Shown here piece after piece: positions 19,118-28,090 of a stretch of DNA of 64,000 nucleotides. The notes beneath the pieces are model-generated. The model searched no databases and had not been told where the DNA came from. It worked only from the letters and a program-made list of their open reading frames with translations. The position numbers and the translations under genes were made by a program. Every line of letters begins with the position of its first letter. The stretch's first letter is position 1. Source of the stretch: Mesorhizobium sp. J428 (GTDB taxonomy: Bacteria > Pseudomonadota > Alphaproteobacteria > Rhizobiales > Rhizobiaceae). The stretch lies in assembly GCF_024699925.1 (NCBI RefSeq), contig NZ_JAJOMX010000001.1:2952001-3016000 (forward strand). The letters run 5' to 3'.

Positions 19118-19176
19118 TTGACAAGGAGGTTGCGGTTCCTTATCAGAATTTGGACACAATGACCACATTATGGTCA
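19118..19176 (+). promoter_or_regulatory. promoter with 27-bp three-half-site operator (site D)
   Basis: TTGACA (19118-19123), 17 bases, TATCAG (19141-19146), then TTGGACA-CAA-TGACCAC-ATT-ATGGTCA (19150-19176). It faces away from site C and would serve the 2-hydroxyacid dehydrogenase gene. Half-sites differ at single positions from sites B and C. Confidence 0.65.
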
Positions 19177-19212
19177 AACTGACGGCAGCCTTGGAGGACT
19201 GGGACCGCCGAC

Positions 19213-19326
19213 ATGCTGATTTCGCCGAAGAAGCTGACCAGCCGACGCTGCGAACTTGAAGCCAGTATCAAGTCCGCGGCTCAGCGCATTGCACAATCCG
19301 AAGGCTTCCCGCGCGACAACCACTGA
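19213..19326 (+). CDS. small open frame, 37 aa, not recognised
   Basis: ATG 19213 to TGA 19324-19326. The product MLISPKKLTSRRCELEASIK... is charged, helix-forming and has no signal peptide. It lies just downstream of operator D and 53 bases before the dehydrogenase start, so it could be a leader peptide or a chance frame. A ggagg-like site (ttggagg) is about 20 bases upstream, too far to be convincing. Confidence 0.25.
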   Translation: MLISPKKLTSRRCELEASIKSAAQRIAQSEGFPRDNH

Positions 19327-19379
19327 TTCACCTGCGGCCGTTCGTGCCGGCAGTGCCCCCGGAACCGGAAGGAAAACCG

Positions 19380-20325
19380 TTGTCGAAACCCGCCGCCACC
19401 GTGCTGATACCAGGCTGGATGCACGAGCATGCCCGGTCCATGCTCAGAACGCATTTCGAGCTAGTCGAAACCCCTGACTCTGACATTCACGCCCATCTGT
19501 CCCCGGAGGTGCGGGCGTCAATTCGTGGCGTGGCCTGCCGCGCCAGAATCGATCGGCAGTTCATCGACGCCCTTCCCAACCTTGAGATCGTCGCCAGCTA
19601 CGGCGTCGGCTACGACGCGGTGGATGCTGCCTACGCACGCAGCAAGAATATCGTCGTCACCAACACCCCTGATGTCCTGAACGAGGAGGTCGCCGATCTC
19701 ACGTTGGGGCTTCTTATCAGCGTCGTGCGCGAGATACCCAAGGCGGAAGCGTTCGTTCGCGAGGGGCGGTGGAAAACATCGGACTACCCGCTCAGCCGTC
19801 TGACGCTGCGAAACCGCAGGGTCGGCATTTATGGAATGGGGCGGATCGGTCGCTGCATCGCCCGACGAATTGAAGCATTCGGGCTTCCTGTTGCCTATCA
19901 CAGCCGGCGCCCGGCGGAGGGAGTCGCGCATCGACTACTTCCCTTCCCTGCTGGAACTTGCCAGTGCCGTCGATACGCTCATCTCCATCGTGCCGGGGGA
20001 CTCGTCGACCGCAAACAGCGTAAATGCTGAGGTGCTGTCCGCTCTCGGGCCCGAGGGCGTGTTCATCAATGTCGGTCGCGGAACCGTGGTGGACGAGGCT
20101 GCACTGATCAGCGCCCTGCGCACAGGAACCATCGCGGCGGCCGGACTCGACGTGCTCGCGGATGAACCCAATGTCTCCGAGGACCTGCTGGCGCTCGATA
20201 ACCTGACGATCCTGCCGCATATCGGATCCGCGTCGGTCAGTACGCGCACCGCAATGGCGGACCTGGTGGCACAGAACGTCATCGCCTGGTTTCAGAACGG
20301 AGCGGCGATCACACCCGTGCCCTAG
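19380..20325 (+). pseudogene. D-2-hydroxyacid dehydrogenase (glyoxylate/hydroxypyruvate reductase type), frameshifted
   Basis: The first frame has the N-terminal catalytic fold (EIVASYGVGYDAVD) and the NAD loop VGIYGMGRIGR. The second frame resumes at YFPSLLELASAVDTL and holds the catalytic Arg (NVGRGTVVDEAAL), Glu (LADEPNV) and His (LPHIGSAS). The break is near 19915-19925 (ggcggaggga); total length is 946 nt, a net +1. Start is TTG 19380 after GGAAGGA, or GTG 19344. The repaired product is about 314 aa. It belongs to the operator D transcript and would interconvert a 2-oxo and a 2-hydroxy acid in the TRAP-linked pathway. Confidence 0.82.
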
Positions 20326-20467
20326 TGTTCGGACCCTCGAGCATCCGATCGGCTGCCGAGGCGCCCCCCCAATCGGACGATGCAGCGAAGCCGCCATCAA
20401 CGCCAATCGGCTTATGCGGTGAATCGAGTCCCACCGTCCCGAGGCTCTGAAGCGCGGTGGTGAGGCG

Positions 20468-20530
20468 TTGACAATCCGCCAACAGTCTGCCCAATATGAG
20501 TTGTTGGACATCGTGTCCATATTATGGACA
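20468..20530 (+). promoter_or_regulatory. promoter with 27-bp three-half-site operator (site B, best copy)
   Basis: TTGACA (20468-20473), 18 bases, CAATAT (20492-20497), then TTGGACA-TCG-TGTCCAT-ATT-ATGGACA (20504-20530). The inner pair is a perfect 7-3-7 palindrome, and the outer TGGACA with TGTCCA is a second perfect palindrome, so three half-sites alternate in direction. The spacing to the promoter is the same as at site A. It serves the secreted cupin gene. Confidence 0.72.
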
Positions 20531-20608
20531 TTCTCTCAATTCGATGCTTGGAGGTTTGAGCGGGTTTTCGGTGTCGGCAACGATCAAGCGATAGAGGAGG
20601 AGGAGAGC

Positions 20609-21575
20609 GTGAGGAGCTTGTTGAAAGTCGGGTTGGCTATCTTGGGTGCGATAGCGGTCAGCGCGGTGGGCGTGACGGGAGTAATTTGCACAGTCAACGT
20701 ATTCTTGGACGCCAAAGCCGAAAAAGTTGGCGAAATACGAGAACGGGCACGTTCCGCATACGAAGCTGAGTGAGGTCCTCGCCGGCAAAAACCCTTCCAA
20801 AAGTTGGACCCACAAGGTCGTCGACGATAAACACCTGAGAGCTGGATGGGTGGGTTTGAAGGTGGGCGACTCGACGAGGCCCATCCGCGTCACGGATCAC
20901 CAGACCGCCTTCATTGTCTGGGATGGCCAGGTTGAAGTCACGATCGAGGGTGTGACGCCGTTTGTCGCCACCAAGGGCTTTATGATCCGGGTTCCGTTCC
21001 GCCGGCTCTATTCACTGAAGAACGTGGGCGAAACGCCGTCGCTGCACTTTGGAATCTGGAATGCAGACTCCACATTCCTTTACCCGCAAGACTCGGCAAC
21101 ATTGCCCAAGCCACCGAAGATCAATGGAAAGGATCAAGTGTGGTACCTGAGTCGACATGATGCCCCCGACAGCTTGACGCGTCAGCCTGAGCCTATTTTC
21201 TACGACTTCTTTGCTCAGCCCGCGGCCGGTGCATTCGTAAGCGATGATCGCATGTTCGTTAACCGCATCCGCGGCCAGGCGTTCAATTGCAACCCTCAGC
21301 CCGCCACGAGCATCGGACATTTCCACGTCGACTATGCTGAGTTCTGGTTCATCATGGAAGGTCAGATCAGCTACAACATCGAAGGCTTGCCCTTCTTTGT
21401 CGCAGAGCCCGGCGATATCGTCTACGTCCCGGCCGGCCGCTGGCACTCGGCGGCGAACCATTGTCCGGGATTCGACACGCGGATTGCCATCAATGGCTAC
21501 CCGCGGGGTACGCATAATTGGCCGGTGACCACCCAGCCTCCGGTCCCCCCGATCGAAAGAGGAAGACCCCACTGA
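20609..21575 (+). pseudogene. secreted double-cupin protein, frameshifted in the signal peptide
   Basis: GTG 20609, after aggaggagg, begins a signal peptide (SLLKVGLAILGAIAVSAVG). Just before the cleavage site the frame shifts at about 20680-20690. In the next frame the protein continues AQSTYSWTPKPKKLAKYENG and runs open to TGA 21575. The mature part has two cupin folds: HQTAFIVWDGQVEVTIEG and later HFHVDYAEFWFIMEGQI...GDIVYVPAGRWH, with His/Glu residues for a metal. Total length 967 nt is a net +1. Without repair, only a cytoplasmic form from TTG 20727 would be made. It lies between operator B and the DctP gene; the function is unknown. Confidence 0.7.
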
Positions 21576-21806
21576 TCCTAGCTGATCTTACGGGTGGCCC
21601 GTTCTCATCGCGAGGGCGGGCCGCTGGTCTCATCCACCTTTGGTGACGGCGGCAGCAGGCAATAGCTTGGTGTATTGTGGGGTTCTGTTCATCATACCTG
21701 CAGCAATTGGCCGAATGGCCGTTCTCGCACTGTCGGACCTGTCTCCTTCGTTGGTGACAGTCAACGCATCCTGGTTCCCGGTGAACCGTTCTTGGGAGGT
21801 TAAATT

Positions 21807-22802
21807 ATGAAAGCATTACTTCTAACTGCGGCGCTGCTGGGGGGGCTTCTGGCTGCCGCTCCGGCCCTGGCTCAGAACCCGCGCCTGGGCTACGTGCCTA
21901 CAGAGGACCATCCGGTCGGACAAGCTTCGCGCCATTTTGCGAAGCTGGTGGAAGAAAAGACCGGCGGGCGCATCAAGATCGATACGTTCGGCAACGGCGT
22001 GCTCGGCAGCGAGCCGGAGATGCAGGCGTCGGTTCAGGCCGGCTTCATCGACATCATGGTGGGCCCCACGCCCAACCTCGTCGGCGTCGTTCCGCAATTC
22101 ATGATCTACGACCTTCCGTTCTTCTACAAGGACTTCGCGGCGGTCGATGCCGTGATGGACGGCGCGGTCGGCGAGCAGCTGTTTGCGCAGCTGAAGGAAA
22201 AGACCGGCATCGTCGGACTGGCCTGGTGGGATAACGGCTTCCGCCACATGACCAACAAGGTTCGCCCCGTCAACACGGTGGACGATATGGCAGGGATCAA
22301 CATCCGGGTCATTCCTAACCCGTTGTTCATTGCGACGTGGACGGCCTTGGGCACCAATCCGACGCCGCTTCCCTGGCCCGAGCTTTACAGTGCCCTCGAA
22401 AATGGCGCCGTCGACGGTCAGGAGACGCCGTACGCCCTTATCTACACCGCCAGGTTCTACGAGGTGCAGAAGTACCTGGCCAAGACGGGCCATGTGTATA
22501 CGCCGTTCGTTCTTCTCGCGAGCCAGAAATGGTTTGGGAGCCTCTCCGAGGAAGACAAGGCAGCCGTCATGGAAGCTGCAAAGGAATCGGCGGCTTTCCA
22601 GCGGGAAGTTTCCCGCAAGGCGGCGGCGGAGTTGGAGGAACAGCTCAAGGAGAAGGGCTTCGAGATCACCCAGCCTACGCCTGAAGCGCTCGCAGCAATG
22701 GGCGAACGCGTTGCGCCTGTCGTGAAAGAGTACAGCGAAAAGATCGGGGTCGATCTGGTCGAGAAGGCGCGCGCCGATATGGCCGCTGTTGCCAAGCCGT
22801 AA
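21807..22802 (+). CDS. dctP: TRAP transporter substrate-binding protein DctP
   Basis: A 331-aa periplasmic solute receptor with signal peptide MKALLLTAALLGGLLAAAPALA. DctP hallmarks: EEKTGGRIKIDTFGNGVLGSEPEM, then LPFFYKDFAAVDAVMDG and the carboxylate-binding region GLAWWDNGFRHMTNKVRPV. It delivers an organic acid to the DctQM permease encoded on the opposite strand at 24092-25913. The start follows TTGGGAGG. It stands 231 bases after the cupin gene; that gap shows no operator copy. A strong hairpin follows the stop. Confidence 0.92.
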   Translation: MKALLLTAALLGGLLAAAPALAQNPRLGYVPTEDHPVGQASRHFAKLVEEKTGGRIKIDTFGNGVLGSEPEMQASVQAGFIDIMVGPTPNLVGVVPQFMIYDLPFFYKDFAAVDAVMDGAVGEQLFAQLKEKTGIVGLAWWDNGFRHMTNKVRPVNTVDDMAGINIRVIPNPLFIATWTALGTNPTPLPWPELYSALENGAVDGQETPYALIYTARFYEVQKYLAKTGHVYTPFVLLASQKWFGSLSEEDKAAVMEAAKESAAFQREVSRKAAAELEEQLKEKGFEITQPTPEALAAMGERVAPVVKEYSEKIGVDLVEKARADMAAVAKP

Positions 22803-22811
22803 GGTCTTGTT

Positions 22812-22842
22812 GCGCCGGAGCCAGGTTCGCCTGCTCCGGCGC
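22812..22842. terminator. hairpin terminator after dctP
   Basis: Perfect 10-base arms GCGCCGGAGC (22812-22821) and GCTCCGGCGC (22833-22842), beginning ten bases after the dctP stop. The T-tract is short (catttgc), so termination may be partial, or the hairpin may protect the abundant binding-protein mRNA. Confidence 0.65.
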
Positions 22843-24091
22843 CCATTTGCAGAAGCACGCTGCCTGCTCCAGCACGTCGAAGGTCACCTCGACCAGCGAC
22901 CGGTCGAGTTACTCGCGCGACAACTGGCCGGCGTGGAGATCCTTGACCGCCTTTCGCAGCCGCATGGCAGGTCAGGAATGTCCCCGGCAGTCCGTCATCG
23001 AGCGCTTCCAGCCGAACGCCGGCCCCGTCCGAAACATCTTTGTGTCATTTTTGCCTGCCGTGGAGTGGGACCGGCCGGTCGTCCGTTCAGCGAGGTCGGC
23101 CCGGCGCGGTGGCCGATGATCTTGTCGCCAGATCGTCCGCGGTTCCGTGAGCGCCGGCGGCCGGCAACGAGCCAACGATCAGCGGCCGCTCGGCAGTGTT
23201 GAGATCGATCCGTAAGGCGCTGATGACGCTTAAGATGAAAGCTTCGACCGAAGTAAGTCCGATCTGGGCGCCGACGCCGGCCTGCCCGACCGGGATGGGG
23301 ATACACCGATTAGCTGATGTCTCGAAGCCGCCGACGTCGCGGCTGCCCAGCCTCCAGTATGGCGACGCCGAACAGCCACCAGCAGGAGCAACAGCGCGCC
23401 CACGTCCCGATGCGCCAGACCACTACGGCGAAATCGCCCGCCTTGAACCACCCCTCGGCGAACCCGACAAGAAGGATGCCCTGCGTGTAGCGGTTGGGAA
23501 TGAGCAAAGACGCAAGATCATGGACCGCGATTGCCGCGGCTAGAAGGCATAGCGTAGCGTCGACGCGACGAAGGATGCGGGGCATCTGCGGGCATGGTAC
23601 CGACGGCGAGCGCGAATGCGATGGCCTGGATGTCCCGCGGCCGAGGCGAGAATGTCTTCATTCGATGATCGTCTTGTCCGGCCGCCGCAGCGGGACGTTC
23701 CAGGACGGTTCGTTCATCAGCTGCAATTGCGACCGCATCTGCTCGGCCACATGTTGCGCAGCCAGGGTGTCATGGATGGCCTATGGCCGGGTCAGGATGA
23801 CGGGCTCGGCGCGCGTCCCGGAGTTCTGGTTGGGATGGGAACGCGTCGCCGATCGGCGGAAGGTTGGCGAGAACTGGCGGGCCGTAGCGGCCATGCTGCT
23901 GGCGTCCGACGTCGGTCAGCCCGAGGCACAGGAAGACCTAGAATATGTGCAGCAATTCGACATCGGCCTACGTCAGCGACTGCGGCTGCTCCCGCGTCAG
24001 GATCTCGCCGCCGTCCGCGTGCGAGAGCCTGTGCAGCACGGGCGGAAAAGCCATAGCCGAGGGCTCGTCCAACTCCTCCACGGTTCGAGCC
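22843..24091. other. 1.25-kb stretch without an intact gene; decayed coding remnants
   Basis: No frame here has a believable start, ribosome site and domain. Protein-like pieces occur on the minus strand with stops inside. One ends at TGA 23658-23660 with QLMNEPSWNVPLRRPDKT, another near 23790-24070 reads VLHRLSHADGGEILTREQ and then meets two in-frame stops, and a third near 22870-22960 reads LRKAVKDLHAGQLSRE then a stop. A hydrophobic minus-strand frame at 23310-23585 is also seen. None could be assigned to a family. The picture is of genes decayed between dctP and dctM. Confidence 0.5.
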
Positions 24092-25371
24092 TTAATGAAG
24101 CCAGGACGCTGGCACGGTCACCAATGCCGGGAACAGAACCAGCAGCACAATGAGGATCATCTGGGCCACAAGGTGCACGGCATCGCGCCCTTCGTAGCCG
24201 CCTCCATTGAAACCCCGCTGATCCCGCACACTGTGTTGAGGACCGTTCCGACAGGCGGTGTGATCAGGCCGACTGCGTTGACCATCATGAAAATGACCCC
24301 GAAATAGACCGGATCGATCCCGGCCGCATTGACGAGCGGTATGAGGATCGGCACCAGAATCGTGATGCAGGGCGCGAAATCGAGCGCCGTGCCGACGATG
24401 AAGACCGCTATGACGATCATCCCCATCAGCAGGATCGGCGAGTCGATGAACGGATCGAGGAGACTGACGAGTTGGGCGGGCATGTTGGAGATCGTCAGCA
24501 TGAAGCCGGAGATCATGGAGGCCGCCACCAGGAGCATGATCACTGCCGTCAGGCGCCCGGACGCGAGCAGCGCGTCGTAGAGCAGCCGCGGCGTCAGCTC
24601 GCGATAGACAAATATCCCCACGAACAATGCATAGGCGGCGGCAACAACGCCGGCCTCGGTGGGCGTGAAGAGGCCGAAGCGCAGTCCGGCCAGGATGATC
24701 ACCGGCATCATCAACGCCCAGACGGCGTCGACGATGGTCTTCGGGAGATCCCTGCGCGGCAGTTTGGGCCGGACCGACGCCGTTTCCTTTTTGGAGAGGA
24801 ACCACCAGGCGATCATGAGGCTCACTCCCATCAAGATCCCCGGCACGATTCCGGCGAAGAACAGGCCGACGATGGAGATATTTGCGGTGACGCCCAGGAT
24901 GATGAACCCGACGGAGGGCGGGATGATGGGGGCGATGATGCCTGTCGCCGCCATCAGGCCTGAGGCTCGACCCATGTGGTAGCCCGCCTGCCGCATCAGG
25001 GGCACCAGCATGACGGCCAGCGTCGCCGTATCCGCGATGGCGGAGCCCGAGACGCTGGCAAGGATCAGGCCCGTGCCGATGACCACGTAACCGAGGCCGC
25101 CGCGTATGTGCCCGACGAGCGCCAGGGCGACGTTGACGATGCGGCGAGAGAGGCCGCCGGCATTCATGAGCTCGCCCGCGATGAGGAAGAACGGGATCGC
25201 CATCAGCGGATAGCTGTCAGCGCCGTTGACCAGCCGCTGCGCCAGGATCTGCGCATCGACATTTCCCATCAGGAGCATCATCGCGACGCCCGACAGCATC
25301 AGGGCAAAGGCAATGGGAACTCCGATGCCCATCGCACCAAGGAGGGAAACGATAAAGACCAGGCCGCTCAC
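24092..25371 (-). pseudogene. dctM: TRAP transporter large permease DctM, frameshifted near the C-terminus
   Basis: From GTG 25371 the protein shows the DctM pattern: SLLGAMGIGVPIAFALMLSG, PFFLIAGELMNAGGL, GSAIADTATLAVMLVPLM, IPPSVGFIILG and LITPPVGTVLN, with about 12 membrane segments. At about 24180 (after KGAMP) the frame is lost. The true tail, HLVAQMILIVLLVLFPALV...ASWLH, is in another frame ending TAA 24092. Total length 1280 nt means one base is missing. As read, the protein loses its last helix and stops at 24157. Its GTG overlaps the DctQ stop by four bases (GTGA). Confidence 0.85.
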
Positions 25372-25913
25372 GGTGCTTTCTCCGAAGTAAGCGCGGGGGG
25401 CACGACCGGCAGCGGCTCGACATGCTCCACCCCCGACCAAGGGGTGGGCAGGATGCCGCGCAGCGAGCGCCACAGATCAAGAAGGAGAATCAGGGCCATC
25501 AGGATGGCAGCGATAAACCCCGCGAGGTAGATGGCGCCGACGGGAATTCCCGAGAGTGCCTGGACATTGCCCCATTCGATCACGGTGAGTGACCAGCTGC
25601 CTTGCGCCAGGAGCCAGCAGCACCAAAGCATCAAGGCGTATGAAACAAGGAAGCAGACGAAGCGCGCCCTGCGAGGCAACCGGACCACCAACGACTCGAC
25701 GCCGAGATGCGCGCCCTTGGCTAAGGCCACCACGGATCCCATGAAGATGACCCAGACGAGGACCACACGTGAGACCTCAACCGCAAACGGGATGCCTGAG
25801 CTGAAGCCGTACCGAAGCACGACATTGGTAAAGATCAGGAGGCTGATGACGGCCATACCGGCGACGACGAAGACATCGAAAGCCTTGAAAAGCCATTGTA
25901 ACGGTGAGGACAT
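25368..25913 (-). CDS. dctQ: TRAP transporter small permease DctQ
   Basis: About 181 aa from ATG 25913 with four membrane segments, the DctQ pattern. RYGFSSGIPFAVEVSRVVLVWVIF and GAHLGVESLVVRLP are the conserved second helix and loop. The frame is open 13 codons further upstream but without a ribosome site. It is cotranscribed with DctM, whose GTG overlaps its stop, and probably with the DUF1330 gene upstream, placing it under operator E. Confidence 0.88.
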   Translation of the reverse strand: MSSPLQWLFKAFDVFVVAGMAVISLLIFTNVVLRYGFSSGIPFAVEVSRVVLVWVIFMGSVVALAKGAHLGVESLVVRLPRRARFVCFLVSYALMLWCCWLLAQGSWSLTVIEWGNVQALSGIPVGAIYLAGFIAAILMALILLLDLWRSLRGILPTPWSGVEHVEPLPVVPPALTSEKAP

Positions 25914-26134
25914 GACTGCTCCCAAAAAAGGCTGTGCGCGCATGCAACACACCTCGCCGCACTCCGACGAGGCTACGGAGACCGTCAGCAGGATACTTCC
26001 AGCCTATTGATCGGGTGAAAACACCCAATCGAGCGATGGAGGCCTGGCCTGCTCATCCGGTCGACAGCACGCGAAGGTAAAGACAACGATCCCTCCACCC
26101 AGCATGATAGAAGGTCTCGAGCGCGCGCGCGGTG

Positions 26135-26426
26135 TCAGACACCTTCCACGACGGCCAGATGTGCCTTGGCGTGATTCTCGCGGGCCTTGATCGCCGTCTG
26201 ATACTCGGGAGAGTTGTAGCAGGCGAGTGCGGTTTCGTAGTCCTTGAACTCGATGACCGCCAGCCGGTTCGCGGGAGGGCCCTCCATGACCTGGCTCGTT
26301 CCCGCACGAACGACAAAGGTCGCGCCGTATTTGTCGAACGCCGCCTTGTTCAAGGCAATGTATTCCTTATGCCCCTTCCTGGTCTGCAATATCGACCATT
26401 GCAACCCAGTATCCTTTTTTGGTCAT
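26135..26426 (-). pseudogene. DUF1330 family protein, one-base insertion
   Basis: From ATG 26426 the frame reads MTKKGYWVAMVDIADQEG and then stops; the next frame continues HKEYIALNKAAFDKYGATFVVRAGTSQ...RLAVIEFKDYETALACYNSPEYQ to TGA 26135. The break is a GGGG run (26372-26375 as CCCC on +) where GGG restores a 96-aa DUF1330 protein of normal size. DUF1330 proteins are small ferredoxin-like dimers often found beside transporters and catabolic genes; their reaction is mostly unknown. It is first in the transcript leading to DctQM and is the gene nearest operator E. Confidence 0.8.
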
Positions 26427-26560
26427 TTGCTTCCTCTCCCCATAACTATTCCCGCGGCCTTTGGCGAAAGGTGCGGACGGCCGGATACGTTCATATTCGG
26501 TGCAAGTGCTTGGCTGTTGATCCTCCTCGATCACACGGCTAGCACCGAAAACAGGAACGT

Positions 26561-26619
26561 TGACTACAATATGGACAACTTGCCCATGAACGTGTATGCC
26601 CCGCATGTTGCGTTGTCAA
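26561..26619 (-). promoter_or_regulatory. promoter with 27-bp three-half-site operator (site E)
   Basis: On the minus strand: TTGACA (26619-26614), 17 bases, a weak -10 TACACG (26596-26591), then ATGGGCA-AGT-TGTCCAT-ATT-GTAGTCA (26587-26561). It lies between the DUF1330/DctQM run and the IclR gene (26639), so it can serve both transport control and autoregulation. Confidence 0.6.
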
Positions 26620-26638
26620 GCTCGCAAGGAGATGCGCT

Positions 26639-27448
26639 ATGAGCCGGAGTGACCTTGAGGACGAAGCCGATGCAAGGGCTCCTACTCACGTGCAGGGAGC
26701 GGCCTCGTTCTCGAAGTTCATAGCGGTGCTGCAGATTATCGCAGATGCCCCCGGAGCACTGGACATTGCCCAACTCACGAAGCGTGCCCCGTTTCCCAGG
26801 GGGACGGTCTATCGCCTCGTTTCGGCGCTCATCGCGGAGGGACTCGTCGCGCAGTCGGGAGAGGACGGAACGTTTCGCCTCGGGCCGCGCCTCCTTCAGC
26901 TTGCCGCCAAGACCTGGGAAGACTTCGACTTACGAACGATCGCACGACATTTTCTGGTATCGCTCCGCGACCAAACGGACGAGGCCGTGCACCTTGCGGT
27001 GCCCAGCAACAACCGGATGGTCTACATCGACAAGTTGGTAGGCTCCAGCTCGGTTCAGATGAAAACCAGTATTGGCGGCCAGGTAGAACTTCACTCCACA
27101 TCCGTGGGTAAGGCGTGGCTATCTGGCCTGCCGGACCAGCGGCTGTTGGAGGTCATCAAGAGCCTCGATCTGAGGCGCCATACCCCCAAGACGTTCACGA
27201 CACCAGAAGCGCTGTTCGATGAATTGAAGCGGACGCGCGAGCAAGGCTTCGCATTCGATGACGAGGAGAACGAGCCGGATATCCGTTGTATCGGCAGCCC
27301 GATCTTCAATCGTTCGGGAGAACCGGTCGGAGCGGTCAGCGTCAGTATGCCGGTGTACCGGCACGACGAGCGCCGCCACGAACTCTGCGCAAGGCTGGTG
27401 CGTCAAACGGCCAAACTGATCAGCACCGAACTGTCCAGGATAGTGTAG
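26639..27448 (+). CDS. IclR-family transcriptional regulator, likely regulator of the TRAP regulon
   Basis: A 269-aa protein. The winged HTH (ALDIAQLTKRAPFPRGTVYRLVSALIAEGLV, about residues 40-70) is followed by the IclR effector domain (HLAVPSNNRMVYIDKL, SVGKAWLSGLP, GFAFDDEENEPDIRCIGSPIF). ATG 26639 follows CAAGGAG. It is intact, unlike the IclR at 245. IclR proteins usually bind palindromes near the promoter of their own and neighbouring operons. This gene stands next to site E, and the same 27-bp motif lies at four other starts in 11.4-20.5 kb, which makes it the prime candidate for the binding protein. Confidence 0.9.
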   Translation: MSRSDLEDEADARAPTHVQGAASFSKFIAVLQIIADAPGALDIAQLTKRAPFPRGTVYRLVSALIAEGLVAQSGEDGTFRLGPRLLQLAAKTWEDFDLRTIARHFLVSLRDQTDEAVHLAVPSNNRMVYIDKLVGSSSVQMKTSIGGQVELHSTSVGKAWLSGLPDQRLLEVIKSLDLRRHTPKTFTTPEALFDELKRTREQGFAFDDEENEPDIRCIGSPIFNRSGEPVGAVSVSMPVYRHDERRHELCARLVRQTAKLISTELSRIV

Positions 27449-27507
27449 CGCCACGGGCCGACTTGTCTCGACGGCGGCTACTGATCATATCGATTTGGGA
27501 GGCAGAT

Positions 27508-28089
27508 ATGGGAGTGTACCACCACGCCGGGAGATTATTTGCTGCCGGCATTTTTGCAGTTGTTTCAGCGGCCCACGCTGAAGAAGATCGTCGAGAGGTT
27601 GGTCCGCATGTCCATGGACGCGCGACATTGGCGATCGCTATCGAGGCCAACAATGTTCAGATGGAGTTCGTTGCCCCCGGCATGGATATTGTCGGGTTTG
27701 AGCACGAAGCTGAAACCGCCAGGCAGAAGAGAGCTGTCGAGACCGCGCTGGCCGACCTAAGGGAACCACTGAACCTCTTCGTATTGCCCGAATCCACAGG
27801 CTGCACTTTGACCTCAGCGGAGGTCACAGTCGTCGCCCAAGACCAAGAGCACCATGACGCCGCAGCTGAGGCTGACGACAGCGCGGAGACCGAAGAGCTC
27901 GAAGACCATCACAGCGAGTTCCGGGCAACTTATGCTCTCGCCTGCACGGATGCTGCACAGCTCACGTCGATCTATTTCCCTTTCTTCGATCGCTTCGCGG
28001 AGGCCCGCGCACTCGCCGTGACGATCATCGACGCCGATGGACAATCCTCCTCGGACGTGACCCGCGACTACCGTCATCTGGAAAGATGA
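27508..28089 (+). CDS. DUF2796 (ZrgA-like) periplasmic zinc-associated protein
   Basis: A 193-aa exported protein: signal AGRLFAAGIFAVVSAAHA, then a His-rich start (GPHVHGRATLAIAIEANNVQMEF) typical of DUF2796, with VGFEHEAET. An acidic, histidine-containing insert (QEHHDAAAEADD...EDHHSEF) probably binds metal. The C-terminal half has CTDAAQLTSIYFPFFDRF. In Vibrio the DUF2796 protein ZrgA is the first gene of zrgABCDE, a Zur-regulated zinc system; the next three genes here match that order. ATG 27508 follows gggagg. No Zur palindrome is evident in the 59-base gap after iclR. Confidence 0.8.
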   Translation: MGVYHHAGRLFAAGIFAVVSAAHAEEDRREVGPHVHGRATLAIAIEANNVQMEFVAPGMDIVGFEHEAETARQKRAVETALADLREPLNLFVLPESTGCTLTSAEVTVVAQDQEHHDAAAEADDSAETEELEDHHSEFRATYALACTDAAQLTSIYFPFFDRFAEARALAVTIIDADGQSSSDVTRDYRHLER

Positions 28090-28090
28090 G

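Noticed and set aside
18920..19177. N-terminal extension of the iron dehydrogenase frame
   Set aside because: The 86 extra codons run through promoter and operator C and lack family similarity; GTG 18919 has a good ribosome site.
21576..21806. A sixth copy of the 27-bp operator before dctP
   Set aside because: Scanning the gap gave no TGGACA/TGTCCA pair with the right spacing; dctP may be read from the cupin promoter instead.
26135..26606. Programmed frameshifting as the explanation for the split DUF1330, CoA ligase and HyuB genes
   Set aside because: No slippery heptamer with downstream structure was evident, the families are not known to use it, and the number of broken genes in one window argues for indels in the read.
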